A stretch of DNA of 64,000 nucleotides from Trochalopteron elliotii (Eukaryota; Chordata; Aves; Passeriformes; Leiothrichidae): positions 846,830-910,829 of the forward strand of contig JANPWX010000034.1 of NCBI GenBank assembly GCA_024734555.1, in the 5' to 3' direction. Shown here piece after piece: positions 38,821 to 52,386 of this stretch. The notes under the pieces were generated by a model. That model was not told where the DNA came from. It saw nothing but the letters and a program-made list of their open reading frames with translations, and did no database searches. Numbering within the stretch: position 1 is the stretch's first letter; each line of letters begins with the position of its first letter. Both the position numbers and the translations under genes were made by a program.

Positions 38821-41800
38821 TGCTTCTGTCCCCCATTCAAAGAGCAGCTTTTAACCCTGGGGAGTGTATGAATTATTGGGTTGGTAAACTGAGATGTGTG
38901 GGTTGTTATTTTGGTCTACGTCTCGTTGTGGATAATGCCTCTACATATTTGATGTAAATGGTACAATGGGTCTGGCTCCAAAAGAAGTGTGTAGCTCAAG
39001 GGATAAATTGCATCTCTGTTCTCAGGGGAGTAAGAGATGCTGCTCTGGTTAAATCTAATGCAAGCTAATTTCTGCAGAGCCCAGTGTATACTGCAGATGT
39101 CTTGCCTTTGTTGGGTTTTGTTTCACATGATTAATTAACCATACTGTTGCTTCCAAGCACCTGAGACCCCTTTGAAGTTGCAGTTTGATCAATTGATATG
39201 TGTTGTGCTACAGGTATAAACAACCTTATTGCATTAAACCCACATTTTAAGTAGTTCTGTAGTTGGAAAACTTTCCTAGGAAGAAGTTCTCCCTGCTGAA
39301 TCATGACTTCATGTTCTAGCAAAGTCTCCACCACAAAATGCTGGCTTTGGTCTTTAAAAATGCCTGTCGTTCTAAGCAAATGTAAAATTGCTTTTAAGAG
39401 ACAAAACATGCATTGCCACACGTTTAAGACAGTTGTATTAGCAAATACAGCTCTCCAGAGAGAAGAGAACTGCAGCCTGGAAGGGATCTATACAGTGATT
39501 AATAGTCTGCTGAAGAAGAGCTTATTGTGAGGGCTAGTTGGTTATTTTTTCTCTGCAAAGTGCTCAGTATTTGTGATGGCGTAGCTGATCCATGGCAGTG
39601 TTGCAGAGCTGAGTGGACATGTTTGTATTTGATGCCAATTCTCCTGGGATTTGCAGAAATCTGTCCCTGTGCTTTGAGCCATCTGACCTTCCCCTCCTTT
39701 GGCAAGGCCAGCTCACTGGTGGGTGCTGCCATCAGGGAGAGTGATGGTGTGAGCACGTTGTGCTCCTGCTTCCTCTTCCTCAGTAAACCATGGGAGCAGG
39801 AGCACCGTGAATGCCAGGATGCAGGAGGGAAGGATGAGATTTGTTAACAGAGTCTGGTAATCCCCACAGTAATACAGAAGGACATAGCAACCTCCACATT
39901 TTCAGGAATCATCCCTGTAACCTCTGTGAGGGAATGAAATCCCTCAAGGACAGCACCTGGCTGCCAGCAAGGTCCCCATCTCTGCTAGTGATGTCGTCAA
40001 AGACACACATCTTCTGCCCCTGCAATTGCATGGTTATTTCCAGCCTTAGTCTTGCATCTGAATCCAGTTCCCCTGGTGCTTTAGCCCTTGGCTAAAGGTT
40101 TTAGACCTGCCTGAAAGGCTGGTGGGAGAGCCCACAGCTGAGTAAAGGGAGTATGAAGTGGCTGTGGATGACTGTGATTATTGAGGCATTTCCTGCACCC
40201 ATCACTTCGTATTTATTGGTGGCAGACAGTTTCCCTGTGTTCAGCACACATTTCTCCTTTCTTACTTAACTTAATTGAGATAAATCCTCTTGTGTCAGCC
40301 AAACCAGAGGGCTCCAAGTGTGAGAGAGGAAACCCAGCTCCATGGGGAAGGGGAGGAGGAGAGGAAAGCAGTCGAGGGAAAGGACTGAGGCAGTGTTCCT
40401 TGATCACATTGTGGCACGTGGCTGGGAATCACAGGGTCCCCGGCTGCGTGTCCTCCCATCTACAGCAGCCGTCCACATGTCTGTCACACTCTGACACTGG
40501 ATCTGCAGCAACTGTTGCTTCAGCAGCTGCTGGCATGGACTTATCATCAGGGGTGTTGAAAACAGAGCCAGAGCAAAATGTCATTAAAACTCCAGGTCTG
40601 GACACCAACGGCAGAAAAAGGGAAAAGTGCCAATATGGGATATATATATTTTTAAGCACCAGGTTTGGGATATTTTCTTTTGGATTTTGATTGATTTCAG
40701 GTAACAACCAAAGGAATGAAACAAAATATAGTTAGCAATGCATTCTGTTGTTCCTGCATGGATTTATTTCTAACTATCTCTTGCACTGTGCTGCAGTACA
40801 AAGGTGTGCAGTGGCTGGGAGCCCTGTTACCCCTGGTGGGACACAGGGCATGAGCAAGGTCACCAACTGGTGCCATTGTGTCTCAGCAATGACAGAGTTG
40901 AATAATTATGTCCATCAGGGATCCTTTTTCCTTTTGCATATTGCTGAGGGACTCTCACAGATTGGGCCTTGTTTACCTTGGCCATTTTAGTGGCAGGGCA
41001 GGCCCTGGTTGATCCCCATTTGTTTCTGCAGCTCTCGCCTCCTCCTGTGGGCAGCTGTGCCCCCTGCCCAGCTGTCATTATTTTCCTTCACACTAAATAG
41101 TTTTGATTCACTGTTGGAGTCCTTTATTTTCACTGTGCCTTTGTTTACCAAGATGAAGCAACGCACTCAGAGCCCAGAATAACACAAATAATTGTGATTT
41201 TGGGGAAACAGGTCCCCCGGCTCCTGAGATCTCAAGTTTCCTGCTCTGTCTTTTGTACCAGTGGTACCAGCATACCCAGCTCCCATCTTGTCTTGGTTTA
41301 AATCCAGAGCCACTCTTACTGCTACTGCACTTGAATGGAAGTCAGTGCCTTCTCCAAAAACTGTTTGCTGGTTGCAAAATTTCAGGTTTGTGCTGGGAAG
41401 TTACTTTCATACAAACTCCAGGACTTTGTGGGGTGGCAGAACTTGGCACAATCTGTGCTTGGAATAGGGCTGAGCACTCTCTTGGCATCACTGAGGTGGA
41501 CAGGGCTGAGGCAAAGGCTATCACAGATCCCACACTTGGCTCCACATAGTGTGAATACCTTGGACATAAGCTCTGCAAGGCCAGTGGCCAGCCACGTGAT
41601 AGTCCAGAGATCTCAGCTGGCCTGGGCTGGTGTTCAGCTTGTACCAACCACTGATACAGCTGAGTTGTTCCAAGCTGGATTCTGTTCAAGTTGTACAGAA
41701 CTTCAGGGATGCTTCAATCCTGTATCAAGAAAAAGTATCAGTACCAGCTGCCTTCCCCAAAACAGTGACTGAATTGCTTTTACAGTGGTGAAACTTCAGC

Positions 41801-44800
41801 AGACTACATCTGTTTAATCAATGCAATAGTTGGGATTCTTTTTTTTTTAAGAGAAAAAAAGGCTTCTTTTGGCCACAGCTTTACAGTGTAATGGAACAAG
41901 TGGTGCAAATGATCTGCTGAAGCCCCTTGTTGTTCCAAGAGCCCATAAGGATAAATCTTAGGGAAATTTACGGAGAGCCATGACCATTATTCTGTACCAT
42001 CCTGACCTCTCTTGCAAGGAGAGCACTGCAAAAATCCCTGATGTTCTCTGCAGTCAATCTGGAAGCTCATGGTTGACAGGAGTTAAGGATCTCGTGCTGT
42101 TTCTGCAGTATCATCTGTTTTTCTGGAGGTATCGAGAACATACCTCAGAAAAAACAGGCTTGGGAAAGCAAAGGATGTGGTTTTCTTGGCAAATGCAGTC
42201 TCCTTATCTTATGCCCTCTGAGTCTGGACTGGAAGGACTAGAAACTAGTCCCCTTTTCTAACTAGTTTTTGCAAGACCTGGCTTAGCTCATGTGCTGTCA
42301 ACCACTGACCCTTGTCTGGGTGGCCCTTTAAAGCCAGCTGGTCTTTTACCACCTGACTGATTCATTTGTGTTGAGCAGCAGCAGCAAACTCCCAGCATCA
42401 AATACATTTTCACCAGTGTTCTGTAAACTAGGGTAATATAGAGAGGTTTACTACTTGCAGAAGTGCCTGAGAACTTGTCACAGTGTTTGTGGAGGCAGAT
42501 TCAATGTAAATGGCTTCCTGAGCAGGAGCCCAGGGTATCTCAGGGATATGCAGACACTGGGATAGCAGTGCACTTGTGCCAGAGCTGCCAGTGCTTTGAG
42601 GAACAGCTTGCAGCACTTCTGTGCTTTCACAACTGAAAGCAACCAGTTTTCCACTGCAATAGCTGCTTGTTACAAAGAGAAAATACCTCATAATTTATTT
42701 TCAGGAATGAAAGCAAAACAGTGCAGCTTGGGAGGGAAGTGATGAGAGCCTTTCCCTGCTAGGTTAAATCCTAAATTAGCTTCAGTCAGCAGTGACTGAA
42801 ATCTTTTATCTTTTCACAGTTGTTCCCTGTGGCCTTTGTGGTGTTGGCTTTGCTCCCTGACATCTGAGTCAGTGCTTGCATAACCAGCCCCCTGCTCAGC
42901 CTGCACAGGGCTGGGGCAGGTTGGCAGGGAAGCATCCGCTGGCCTTGCTGGGATCACACATGTCCTGTGAAGAGACCTTCTGCTCTTCAGAAGGGTTCAA
43001 GTTGAATGGACTTTCTTCCAGGTTTGAAGCCCTGAGCCCTGCCTGTTTCCAGCTGTCTCAGTGGGCAGGCTGGTGGGGTGGAGTAATCATCTGCTCCAAG
43101 CTGAAGAGCAGCATTTGAGTGGCTCTGCCAGGGCCATCACAGCAGCCTCACCAACTGCTCCATCTGGTCCTGGCTGGTGGAGTCATCCCTTCCCCAGGAG
43201 ATCTGGTCCTGCCCTCGGGTCCCTTCCTCACCCCCTCCTCTGAAGCCTCTCTCCTGTGTGCACAGATTCTCACAGGATTAAAGCCTTAACCAGAAGAGCT
43301 TACAAGTCTTCTGTGCATTTCCTTTCCTTGATCACTGCAGAGTTACAGAAGACAACATGGCAGGCAGTCAGACCTCTGCCCACAGGCTGCCCTCTCTCTA
43401 ATGCAGAGCTTAGTGAGTAATCAGTGTGACTTTCTGACTGATCCATCTCGGGTGGGAAACACCTGGGGCAGACACTTAAGAGCTGTCTTGTCCATGCTTC
43501 TTTTCTCTGGCACGTTAGCAGGTCAGAAATGCTCCTGCAATTGCTCCCCTTTTAGTATCTTTCACATTCATGTCGTAGACTTTGTCTCTCTTGTGTCCAA
43601 GATTTTGGATACTGTGGTGTCAGTCAGGTAGGCAGCAAACTTCAAGGAAGAGCCTCTGCAAATGTATCTGCTTGGAGATGGGCCAAGTTTTATCCTGATG
43701 CAAAGGAAACACCAAACAGTCTGTTCACCTTTTGTGATTTTTATGGCTGCTGGCTTTGCCTGGCTTCTGCAGCTTCCAGTGTGCCAGTCCTCCTGGCTGG
43801 CTGTGAGGGGGCATGGCTCAGCCTTCCTGAGTCCAATGACTGAAGTGGTGCTGTAAAATCCCTACCCCACTTTGGAGTATTAACTTGAGTGGGAAATGAG
43901 GCTGGGTTGGCATGTCAGTGTGAACTGCCTGTCCACAGTTGATGCTGGTGTGCAGGAATGGGATCAAAGTCTCTGGAGACTTAGGGAGACACCTGCAAAA
44001 GATGAGAACTGGGGTGATGGAGAGGAGCAGAATGAAAGGGCAGGGGTAGATCTGCTCAAATACATCACATTTCCCACTGAGCCAGGGGAATCTCTGGCAT
44101 GGAGGTGTCCTCTGCTCCAACAAGCCTGCTGTTGAGATATTCATTCTCAACATGCTGAGGCCTTTTGGCTCCTATGTTTTCATTTGCCTTATAGCAGAAT
44201 GACAGCTTTGGGGAGTAGAACAAGCCTGGAATGTGACTTTATCATGTGCTGGAGGCAGCTGTAATAGTGACCTGGGATGGGCTATGGGGTGAAGCTGGGG
44301 TTGGATGACAGGGGAGGGGAAGGATTTCCTGAAGATGCAAACTGCCTGACTAGCCCTTGGGAAAATGTGCTCTGCCAAAGGGCTCCCGTGCTCTTTCCTG
44401 CCAGAGGTTTGCAGCACCACAGGGCTGGGTGTTGAGAGGAGGTATCAGCTGTAATCTGTTGGGCAGCCAAGAAAAGAAAGCCACCCTATGCATGGTTTTG
44501 GGGGCTGGTCTAGCAGGCACTCTGTTGACTTGGCAAGTGGAGGAGATAGGTCTAAATGAGCCTGCATGTTGAAGATGGAATTGCAAGAAAAAAGTAAATG
44601 TGTGAGGAATTCCTCTCACTTATTCTCGTAGTGTCGGTCTGTACAGGTCCTGAAATGGAGAGTCAGGTATGACATTTTAGCAGGAAACATGGAGAGGAGA
44701 CGAGATGGTTGGTCTGAAGAAGAAGGAGGCAGATCAGGAGTGAAGAAAGCCTACATGGCTGGAACGCTGTGCCATGTAGTTGGTGCAGAAATATCAGAAA

Positions 44801-47800
44801 TGTTGCAGATAATGGAAACACTTAGCAGCAGATATGAAATCGGACCAGGTGTTGGTTGATCCAATGCAACGGACATCACTGAAATGTTATCCCCTCTCAT
44901 GAGCTTGAATTTTATTCATGAACAGGTAAGAAGAATAAGATAATGGAGTTTTACTTGACAGGATCATTGAACATTCAAGTGATGGATGGTATAACTGATA
45001 TTTATCCAAGTATGAGTTTGAAATTCCCTTTAGGCTTACGTTAACAAAGTTAATTTCTGGCTGGACTCCTTAAATAAGATGGGCCCAAGTGTTCATGGCT
45101 CTCTTGGGCAGGTGACACGATAGCTGAGCCTGCTTGACTTCACAGCTGTGGCAACACCAGCATCTAAAACTCTGCAGGATATCTTCTGGTGTTGCCCTGA
45201 TTTTTCAGCCTTCTGATGATTTTCACATTTCTACTAGAGCTTTCTCATGCTTGTAACAAAAACAAAGACTGATATTTTGTAAATATGCATTCCTTACCAG
45301 AGAGAAGGACAAATTGATAGACTTCTAAGTTGACCACTGGGATCAGAGAGGTGTTACTCTCATTCCCCCAATCCCTGAACAAATTCCAAACCCTATTTAA
45401 ACCCCAAATCATAATAATCTTTCTTTTTCTCTTCTCACTGCTCAACTTGGTGAGTGAGTGTGGTTCTTTTGTGTCCTCTAGCGACATTCTGGTAACCCTT
45501 GGATAGCTTCTTGGGGTACTTCCTGGCTCCATCCTGAAGTTTAAATGTACAGATGTGATTTTGCTGCTTCTCAGCCTTATTTCATTCCTGGGTATTATAA
45601 CAGTACTTTATTGGTAAGAGTGAGGTGAGTTGCAGCAAGAGGACAGGGCTTAATTTGATTTTAATCTTACCCAGTTTCTGTGCTGGGAAATGAAAATAAG
45701 ATGGTAACTGATTCCTCATGTATGGGCAGCATGGACTTACCTGTGTCTTGATAAGTACATTCCAGTTCAGGGCATTGATAGAGTTGTGGGTTTGGTGCAT
45801 GGTGCATTCATCTGTCTTCTCCCCTTTTTCCTCCCTTGTGCCCTCAACCAGATCCTAGATGGACAACTCTGTCCCACAGGAGAACTTGGGTTATAGTTTG
45901 CTGTACACTTCCAGGGGTAAAACCCAGCAATGCCACTGTACAAAGTGGTTCTGCTTTGCTCCTGGCCCCTTTCCCACTGCTGCCTACCTGTGCCAGGAGG
46001 AGTGTTTGTACTGCACTGGAAAACCAGTCTGACTTAGAACTAACCAGAAGGACAGAGGCCTGAGGTTCTTTGTCATCCACATCACCTTGAGAACTAATTG
46101 TGAAAGGCAGAAGAAAGCTGGTGCTGCATGGATCATTTCAGGGGAAGGGGAGGGGAAGTTCTGTGCTGGCTGGTGTCTAGAGAAAGCAGCCATTTACTGC
46201 ACTAATGTTCTGCTAAAAGCATCATCCAGTACCAACTAAGGCAATGGAAATTATACTACCAAGTGGCATAAGGAGCAGGAGAAGTCCCACAGCAATGTAT
46301 TTTCAATCAAACAAGAGCCATGAAGTCATTAGTTATTTCTTCAGAAGGCTTTGGTAGGTGTGCTAGAGAGCACTGCGTTGTCTGCCATGCCATATGTGCT
46401 CAAAAAGATTAATTCCCAGGTTAGCAAGAGAGGAATTATGATGAGGCACAGGTCTGACTCAGACACAGTGGGAAGAGGCAAATGCCACAGGCTGAAGCAG
46501 TGCCTGGACTCTTGCTGAATTTTGAAATGAGCTAGAATGATTTTCCTTTCCTTTTAATAAAAGAAGAAAAGATTTTAAAAAATTAGTATCAGAAGCAAAG
46601 AAATGTCAAATTATGGCTTCTTTCTTTAGCTACAGCTTTCCTGAGGATTTGAAGTACTTTGCAAATATTTAATTACTCGCACCTCAGTGCCCTTGTAAAC
46701 ATTGCAGAAAATAAACAAAATTAAACTGTGCTGCCAGATTGGCATTCCAGCTGTACCTCTGGTGCTATTACTGGCACCTCTGGAGCTATCCTGTTCACTG
46801 CAAGAGTAGGAACCTGAGCCTATAACATAAACTGATAAATTAAATAGAGAACAGGTCCCGGGGCCTGAGTCCTGAAGTCTGTGCTCTGATAGCTTTATAT
46901 CCTGCTATTCCCAACCTCGGGAAGTGTCACAGTGTGATCACAGCCTTTAGCTGTATGCACAGAACAGTGCATGTTCCCCTGGAGCTGTCATGCCTACCCT
47001 GCAAATAGATGCCCTACTGGTCTTTATGTGCATTAATATTCTGTCTCTGGGTTACCCAGCGAGTGGATGTACTATGCAGATGAAATCACCCACAGGGATT
47101 TCAGTGGGGTTCTGCAGACTCTCATTCAGACTGTTCTTTCCATCAACTTGCACCTCTAATGACACATTTGTAAAATGTTTGTGGCTTTTTTTCAATTCCA
47201 CGGGGTGTTCCTCTGCTTTAGTGTTACAGAAATAAGGGACGTGGTTAAGGCACTGTTTTATTGCAAGCAAGTCTTTGCATCAATTACCTCCTTTTTCTTA
47301 AATGTACACTGGATGAATATATCATAAATAAGAGGTGAAGCACCAACCTACCCTGTTCTGCAACCCCTCAAGCAGCTGCTTTCGAAAAGCTGACGTTTAG
47401 TGCAGTGATTAAATATGAAATCCCTAAATGTGAAGTTAAGCATCAGAACAAGTAAGTAATTGCATCCAAACTTGTTGTTATATACTGTGCATGCAGCATT
47501 CCTCCTCCCACCTTTCCCCCCGTAATTTTCTTCCTCTTTTCCTTTGCCTGTCAAAATGCAAACCCTTCAGGCCTGGGGCTCTGTTTCCCTGTCTGTCTGT
47601 GAAGAACTTTGGGGTGCTCCCAGAAGCAGAACATGAGCAGTGATGATGGTGGCTGTGCTTTGGGAGCTTTGCTGTGCAAAGCCAGGGAGAGAGGCAGAAA
47701 GCAGTTCTGGCAGCCTCTGGCAGAGGGCAGGGTGATGGAGGGACAGACAGTGCTGGCCACCAAAGTGTCTCCAAAGACTGCAACTTGCAGCTTTCTGTAA

Positions 47801-48000
47801 TGGCAGGGGAGCATTTAGCTCAGCTTGGCTCAAAACAGAAGAAAGCCTGGATAGGACAATAGAGGTTAATGTGGAAAGCGCTGTTAAATGCCCGCCTGAG
47901 CAGCCAGCCTCTTTGCTAAAACAGAAAACAGAAGTTATTTCATTAAGGGCTCTGAACACAAAGTACTCAGTGAAAGTTTAAATGCCAGGTGGTGTATTAG

Positions 48001-48600
48001 GTAAATAAAGGCGTCCCGCTGTAGGCATTGTTCCTCCCAGCAGCCGGCTATAACCAGCAGCGGTACCAGCGGCCATGTGATGTGGGGCTGTGCCCGGCCG
48101 AGGCGCTGGGAAGGCGGCGGGGACTTTTCTTTTCCCAGCACATCGATAAGGGCCAACTGCGGCACGTGGCTCCTTCGCCCGGGTTCGCTTTCGCTCATTA
48201 CTCATCTGGTTTGGATCAGAAACGCGGGGTTTGCACAGATGTCATGTGTGTCTCTGCAGCGCGGTTTGAATGAAGAGGAGTGATTGATTTTCATTTTAGT
48301 GACTTTTTAGATGGGTATCGCAGCGCTGCGCAGTTGGCTTTTGTTCTGACCCAGCGGTCGTCCCCAGGCAGCGGCTGCGGGATGTCACAGGCCGCTGCCG
48401 GCAGTGCCGGGGCTGTGCAGCGGGAGCCCTTCGGCAGCTGGCCCTCCTCGGCTCCTCCAGCTCTGCTGGGGGTGGCAGGACAGGGGACTTGCCTGGCTGT
48501 CGCAGTCCGGCTCGCTGCCACCCCGAGCCGGTCCGGCAGGGCGAGCGGGGTAGAAATAGAGCGGCGGGAACGGTGGAGTTGCCCGAGAAATAAAGAACTT
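48001..48600. promoter_or_regulatory. Intronic CpG island
   Basis: By hand I count about 46 CpG dinucleotides in these 600 bp, with high G+C, in contrast to CpG-poor flanks. The island is about 7 kb upstream of PRKAG2 exon 4. It might be an alternative promoter or an orphan island. No first exon with a convincing coding link was found. The GC-rich half ends abruptly at about 48585, where AT-rich sequence with AATAAAG begins. The open frames inside (both strands) are a consequence of high GC. Confidence 0.6.
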
Positions 48601-48930
48601 TAATAGTGGAAATAACAAACTGCGGAAACTGTACGATCTGAGGGGCAATATCCAAAGACCGAGGGGTGTGGCGAACTAAACAATATATAGGGGTATCTGA
48701 GGGCAGGGGTCAAATCCTGAATGCAGAACAGGAACATGACCTTATATGTGACAGGTCCCAAACTAACTGAGAACTAGAACCAGAAACATGGCCTATTATG
48801 GTATGATTCTATTAGCAGACTAACTTTCATCTTTTCAGTATCTCGCCTGCCATGGTCTCAGGTTGAAGTCTTCTGTATAAACTACCTGAGCTAAGCCACT
48901 GTTCATCCCAGTCATTGGGTGCCACACCTG
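48580..48930. other. Unclassified insertion-like segment
   Basis: Composition changes sharply at the 3' edge of the CpG island. The segment starts with AAATAAAGAACTTTAATAG, contains a polyadenylation-type hexamer, and runs to a CATTGGGTGCCACACCTGG stretch at about 48914 that loosely recalls a retroviral primer-binding-site context. No terminal repeats or coding frames were identified. It may be a degraded LTR or other repeat; I cannot assign a family. Confidence 0.25.
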
Positions 48931-49258
48931 GTGAAAGTGAAAAGCTGAAATCTGCAAACTTCTTGACCCGTGTTCTGTGGGTGATGGATCCACAGGAGGG
49001 TGAAGCATTCTTTGCTCATATGTGTGTTTCTCCTAGAGATTCGTGCCCAAACCTCTTTCTCCTATTTCTCCTGGTTCTACAGGATGTTCCCATGTTCCCC
49101 CATCAGGCTGTTACCTGCTGATGATCTCTGTTAATGCTTTTCTCCTCTCACTGGCACTTGTGCTGGCAAGGTACACGTTGTCTGTGCTTCTGACTCTGAG
49201 TCTTGGCCGCAGCCATCTGGTGTCTGGCGAAGTCTTGGTGCTGAGTCTCTCAGTATAA

Positions 49259-49420
49259 TTACCACGCCGAGTTAATTATTCGTGCCAGCCCAGGCACTTA
49301 TTCAGTGACTACCTCAACCATTACCAGGACCTCTTCATTCATCACCTGTCAGGCTGTCGAACAGCAATGGAATGTGCATTTGGCCGTCTCAAAAAAAAGC
49401 CATTCTTTGCCATCAAGCTT
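49259..49420 (+). pseudogene. PIF/Harbinger (HARBI1-like) transposase relic
   Basis: An open frame reads through HHLSGCRTAMECAFGRLKKK (residues encoded at about 49340-49399). It resembles the C-terminal DDE block of PIF/Harbinger nucleases, whose hallmark is a Leu-Ser-x-x-Arg stretch, the catalytic Glu, then AFGRLK. Downstream of this the similarity is lost, although the frame continues to 49629. A TAA at 49256 closes the frame upstream. No Asp motifs, DNA-binding partner or terminal inverted repeats were found. I call it a fragment of an old DNA transposon. Chance similarity is possible, since only about 20 residues match. Confidence 0.45.
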
Positions 49421-51041
49421 GTGAGTGATTCCCCTTTCTTTGCTCTGAATTATTTGGCCGTGGTCTTTTCTCCAGTATTTGCAAGACAAAGGAGAAGCAT
49501 TGGCAGAAAATTAGTAGTTAGAAGCCAGGCTGGAACCTTGCTGCCAATGAGAACTAGAAAAAGCCCATTGGGAGGGATGCTCTCCACCAGAATTTCTGAT
49601 CTTGGGTCTCATGTGTTTATCGCTTTATGAGCTGACATAATGTGTCAAGCCTCTCCAGATCAGACAAGTACATTTAACAAATGTAAGATAACCAGCGTGT
49701 GGTTTTAGGCAAGGTGGAGGATCCTCTGTCTAACCATCATTTCAGGACAGATCTCCAGTAAACCTCTGTAAGGATACAGCATCGTCTTTTTTAAAGGATA
49801 CAGCCAGTTCTCCTGATCAGCCTTTCCTCAAAAATGAGCCTTGAAATCTTTAGCAAGTAGAACAATTCTCAAAACTTTGCTACTTCAACTCTTCAGCTCC
49901 TGATTTTTTCATTTTTATAAGGAAAAGATGTTACATTGCAGATTCCACATATGCAAGTGTGGTTTCAGCACATAAATAGACCACAAGTGGAGTAGAACAG
50001 GCTGAATTCTGGATACCAGTGGGGCTTTGTCTTTGGTTTTACAAAGTGAAATAGCATCTGAAGCAAAATCTGGAGCTTTCAGATATTTCTATGGCTGAGA
50101 CCACTTAAGAAGTGGTTTCTTTTACTATGTTCAAACTACTATAAATAAGTAAGATTTTTTAAGATTTTTTTTTTAGGTTGCAAAAATATACCTTTTCCTG
50201 TGAAATTTTCAGACAGCATCTGATATTTTAATTACTTCAGAGGTGTATTTTTCTCTTCTTCTGATTTATGAAAACATCAGAAATGTGTTTTTGGAAACAA
50301 GTAAGCTTCCCTTTGAGTGGTGCACCCTCTACATGGAAAGCCAGGGTGCTGTTTCAGTAAGATTGAAACAAATGCATTTGCTAATGCAGCTGGGATAGAT
50401 GCTGCTCAGCTGGAACCAGGGAGCTTGGAAGGGCTGGAAGGCCTGGCCATTATATGGGTGATGCAGTGTCAATCACAGACAAAAGCTGTAGGGTTCAAGA
50501 ATAGGAGTTGTAATTCTTATATGGTGGGAGGCACCTGAACTGGTGTGCAAGTGACAGTATTAGATAAAACAGGAAATTTCCTGGGCAGTATCCATGCTAT
50601 TTTTTGGTACAAGAACTCTTCAGATTTACTCTTCAGACTTAATTTATTTTTTAAACTAACAAGTATTTTATAACATTTAGTGTCAATGTCACAGTACTGT
50701 TTGGATGGAAACAGGCAGTAGCCATCTACCTGCTGATGGGTTCAGAGCTTTACTGCCATTAAGTGGCATTAAACCTCATTTCACATAATTTGCATTGATT
50801 TGCTTATGTGTCAGAATTAACATAGTATTGTGTCTGAAGAGTGAATCAGCTTAATGAACCAGCAGCTCAACTCAGATTCATTTGTGCTGCAGGGTACTTA
50901 AAATTCAGCAGCCACAGCCTGCAGCCTTCTCTGTTTCACTGCCAGCTGAGAACGTAAATGAAAGGACAGTGTTGTCCTGGGAAAGAGTCAAGACAAAAAG
51001 TGGCACATGGAGACATTGCAAATGGAAATTCCTTTTGGGAA

Positions 51042-51103
51042 TTTGTTTTTTGGTTTGGTTTTTGTTTGGTTTTGTTTTTTGGTTTTTTTGGGTTTTTTTT
51101 TCT
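51042..51103. repeat. (GGTTTTT)n T/G-rich simple repeat
   Basis: A degenerate TTTGG/GGTTTT array with T runs, related in motif to the arrays at 8570-8755 and, on the other strand, 960-1068. Confidence 0.9.
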
Positions 51104-52228
51104 GAAAAGTTTCACTCCAAATGGCAAATGAATATGTCCCTATATATAAACTTGGAAAACTGTTTTCGCCACAGCTTTATGTATCAGCAGTGTTATTATT
51201 TGCTTGATCAGGTACAGGATGAGAGAATACTGAAGTGTGATTTGTGGGGAAGGTGCAAAGAGTGGTTTCATTTTCATGGCCAGTAACTCTCTCCAGTTTC
51301 AGCAACTTAAGCACACAAATGTAAAAGTTTGAGAGCAGGCTGCTGGCTCCATCCTTAAGGCCCTCAAACCTTTGTGACTCTATTACTGTCCCCCTGAAGC
51401 CAAACCTCTGTTTGGGAATGTTAGCACATCCCTGAAATCCCTTCCAGCATCCTGTGGGGCAGGTAGCTCTGAACGTTCATGAGGGCAGCAGCAGCTGTTT
51501 TTCTTTCTGGAAAAGGGTTAATGAAAAGGGAGGCTTAGGCAGGAATCACTGGGCTGTGAGCATCCTTCCTCCCAGAAACCACCAGATGCATCCTGCCAGG
51601 TCAGGCATGAAATGCAGGTGACAGAACTCATTGTGGGTGTCACCCTGGGAATGTAGGAAATGTAGGAGGGCATCCACCCCTCTTCCCTTGGGAATACACG
51701 GATGACAACGCAGCACTTCATCCTTTCCTGTTATGTCTCAGTGAAGGGCTGTTTTGGATCAGAATGCCCCAGCAAAACTTAATGCTGTGCAAAATAAGGG
51801 CTTTATTTCGGAGAAATTGTTGTAAATACCCAGAGGAAAAAGTGAAGGGAGCAACACTGGTTTTGTATGTCTGTGCCCAGCTCAATGCCAGCTGGTGCTG
51901 GGTGTGGCTTGAGCCAATGGTGTGGGCACTGCCATTCCAGCACTGCTTCCTTGGGGCTTTTGCATCCAACCCATGATGTGTGACTCCATTCCACCTGAAA
52001 TTGCTCAAACAGGGGCACAGAACTGAGTGCTGGGCCATCCCTGTGTGCTGTCCTTGTCACAGGGGGAAGGCAGCTGGAGACAGCCCCATTCTGCTCAAAG
52101 TGTAGTGCTGTCTAGTCCTGTTAGGATCTCACATACACATTCCATGTAAAGTTGTAATATGAAAGTTGTTTTGAACCACATATTCATGTGAATCTTATGA
52201 ATATTCTTATTCATATGCATAATCAGTT

Positions 52229-52236
52229 ATGCAAAT
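52229..52236 (+). promoter_or_regulatory. Octamer motif in an AT-rich patch
   Basis: An exact ATGCAAAT lies within 52185-52260, a patch with repeated ATTCAT/ATGAAT-type words. It is weak evidence for a POU-factor site. Confidence 0.15.
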
Positions 52237-52386
52237 GTTAGTACTTATGATTCATCAATTTGGAGATCACAAAGTTATCCTCTTTATTTGCTCTTGTTTT
52301 GTCCCAAGAAAGGTAATGTGAGAATGAATCAGAACAAAGCAAAACTCTCGGATTGTTTCAGAACTGGATAGGGTTAAACAATAGGA

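Noticed and set aside
40181..40690. 169-codon open frame on the plus strand
   Set aside because: No similarity I can recognise and no flanking splice signals of quality; probably chance.
41335..41772. 145-codon open frame on the plus strand
   Set aside because: Overlaps other equally long frames on both strands, with no domain; treated as random.
48280..48655. Overlapping 76-119-codon frames in the CpG island
   Set aside because: High GC removes stop codons on all frames; no protein similarity and no splice link to exon 4.
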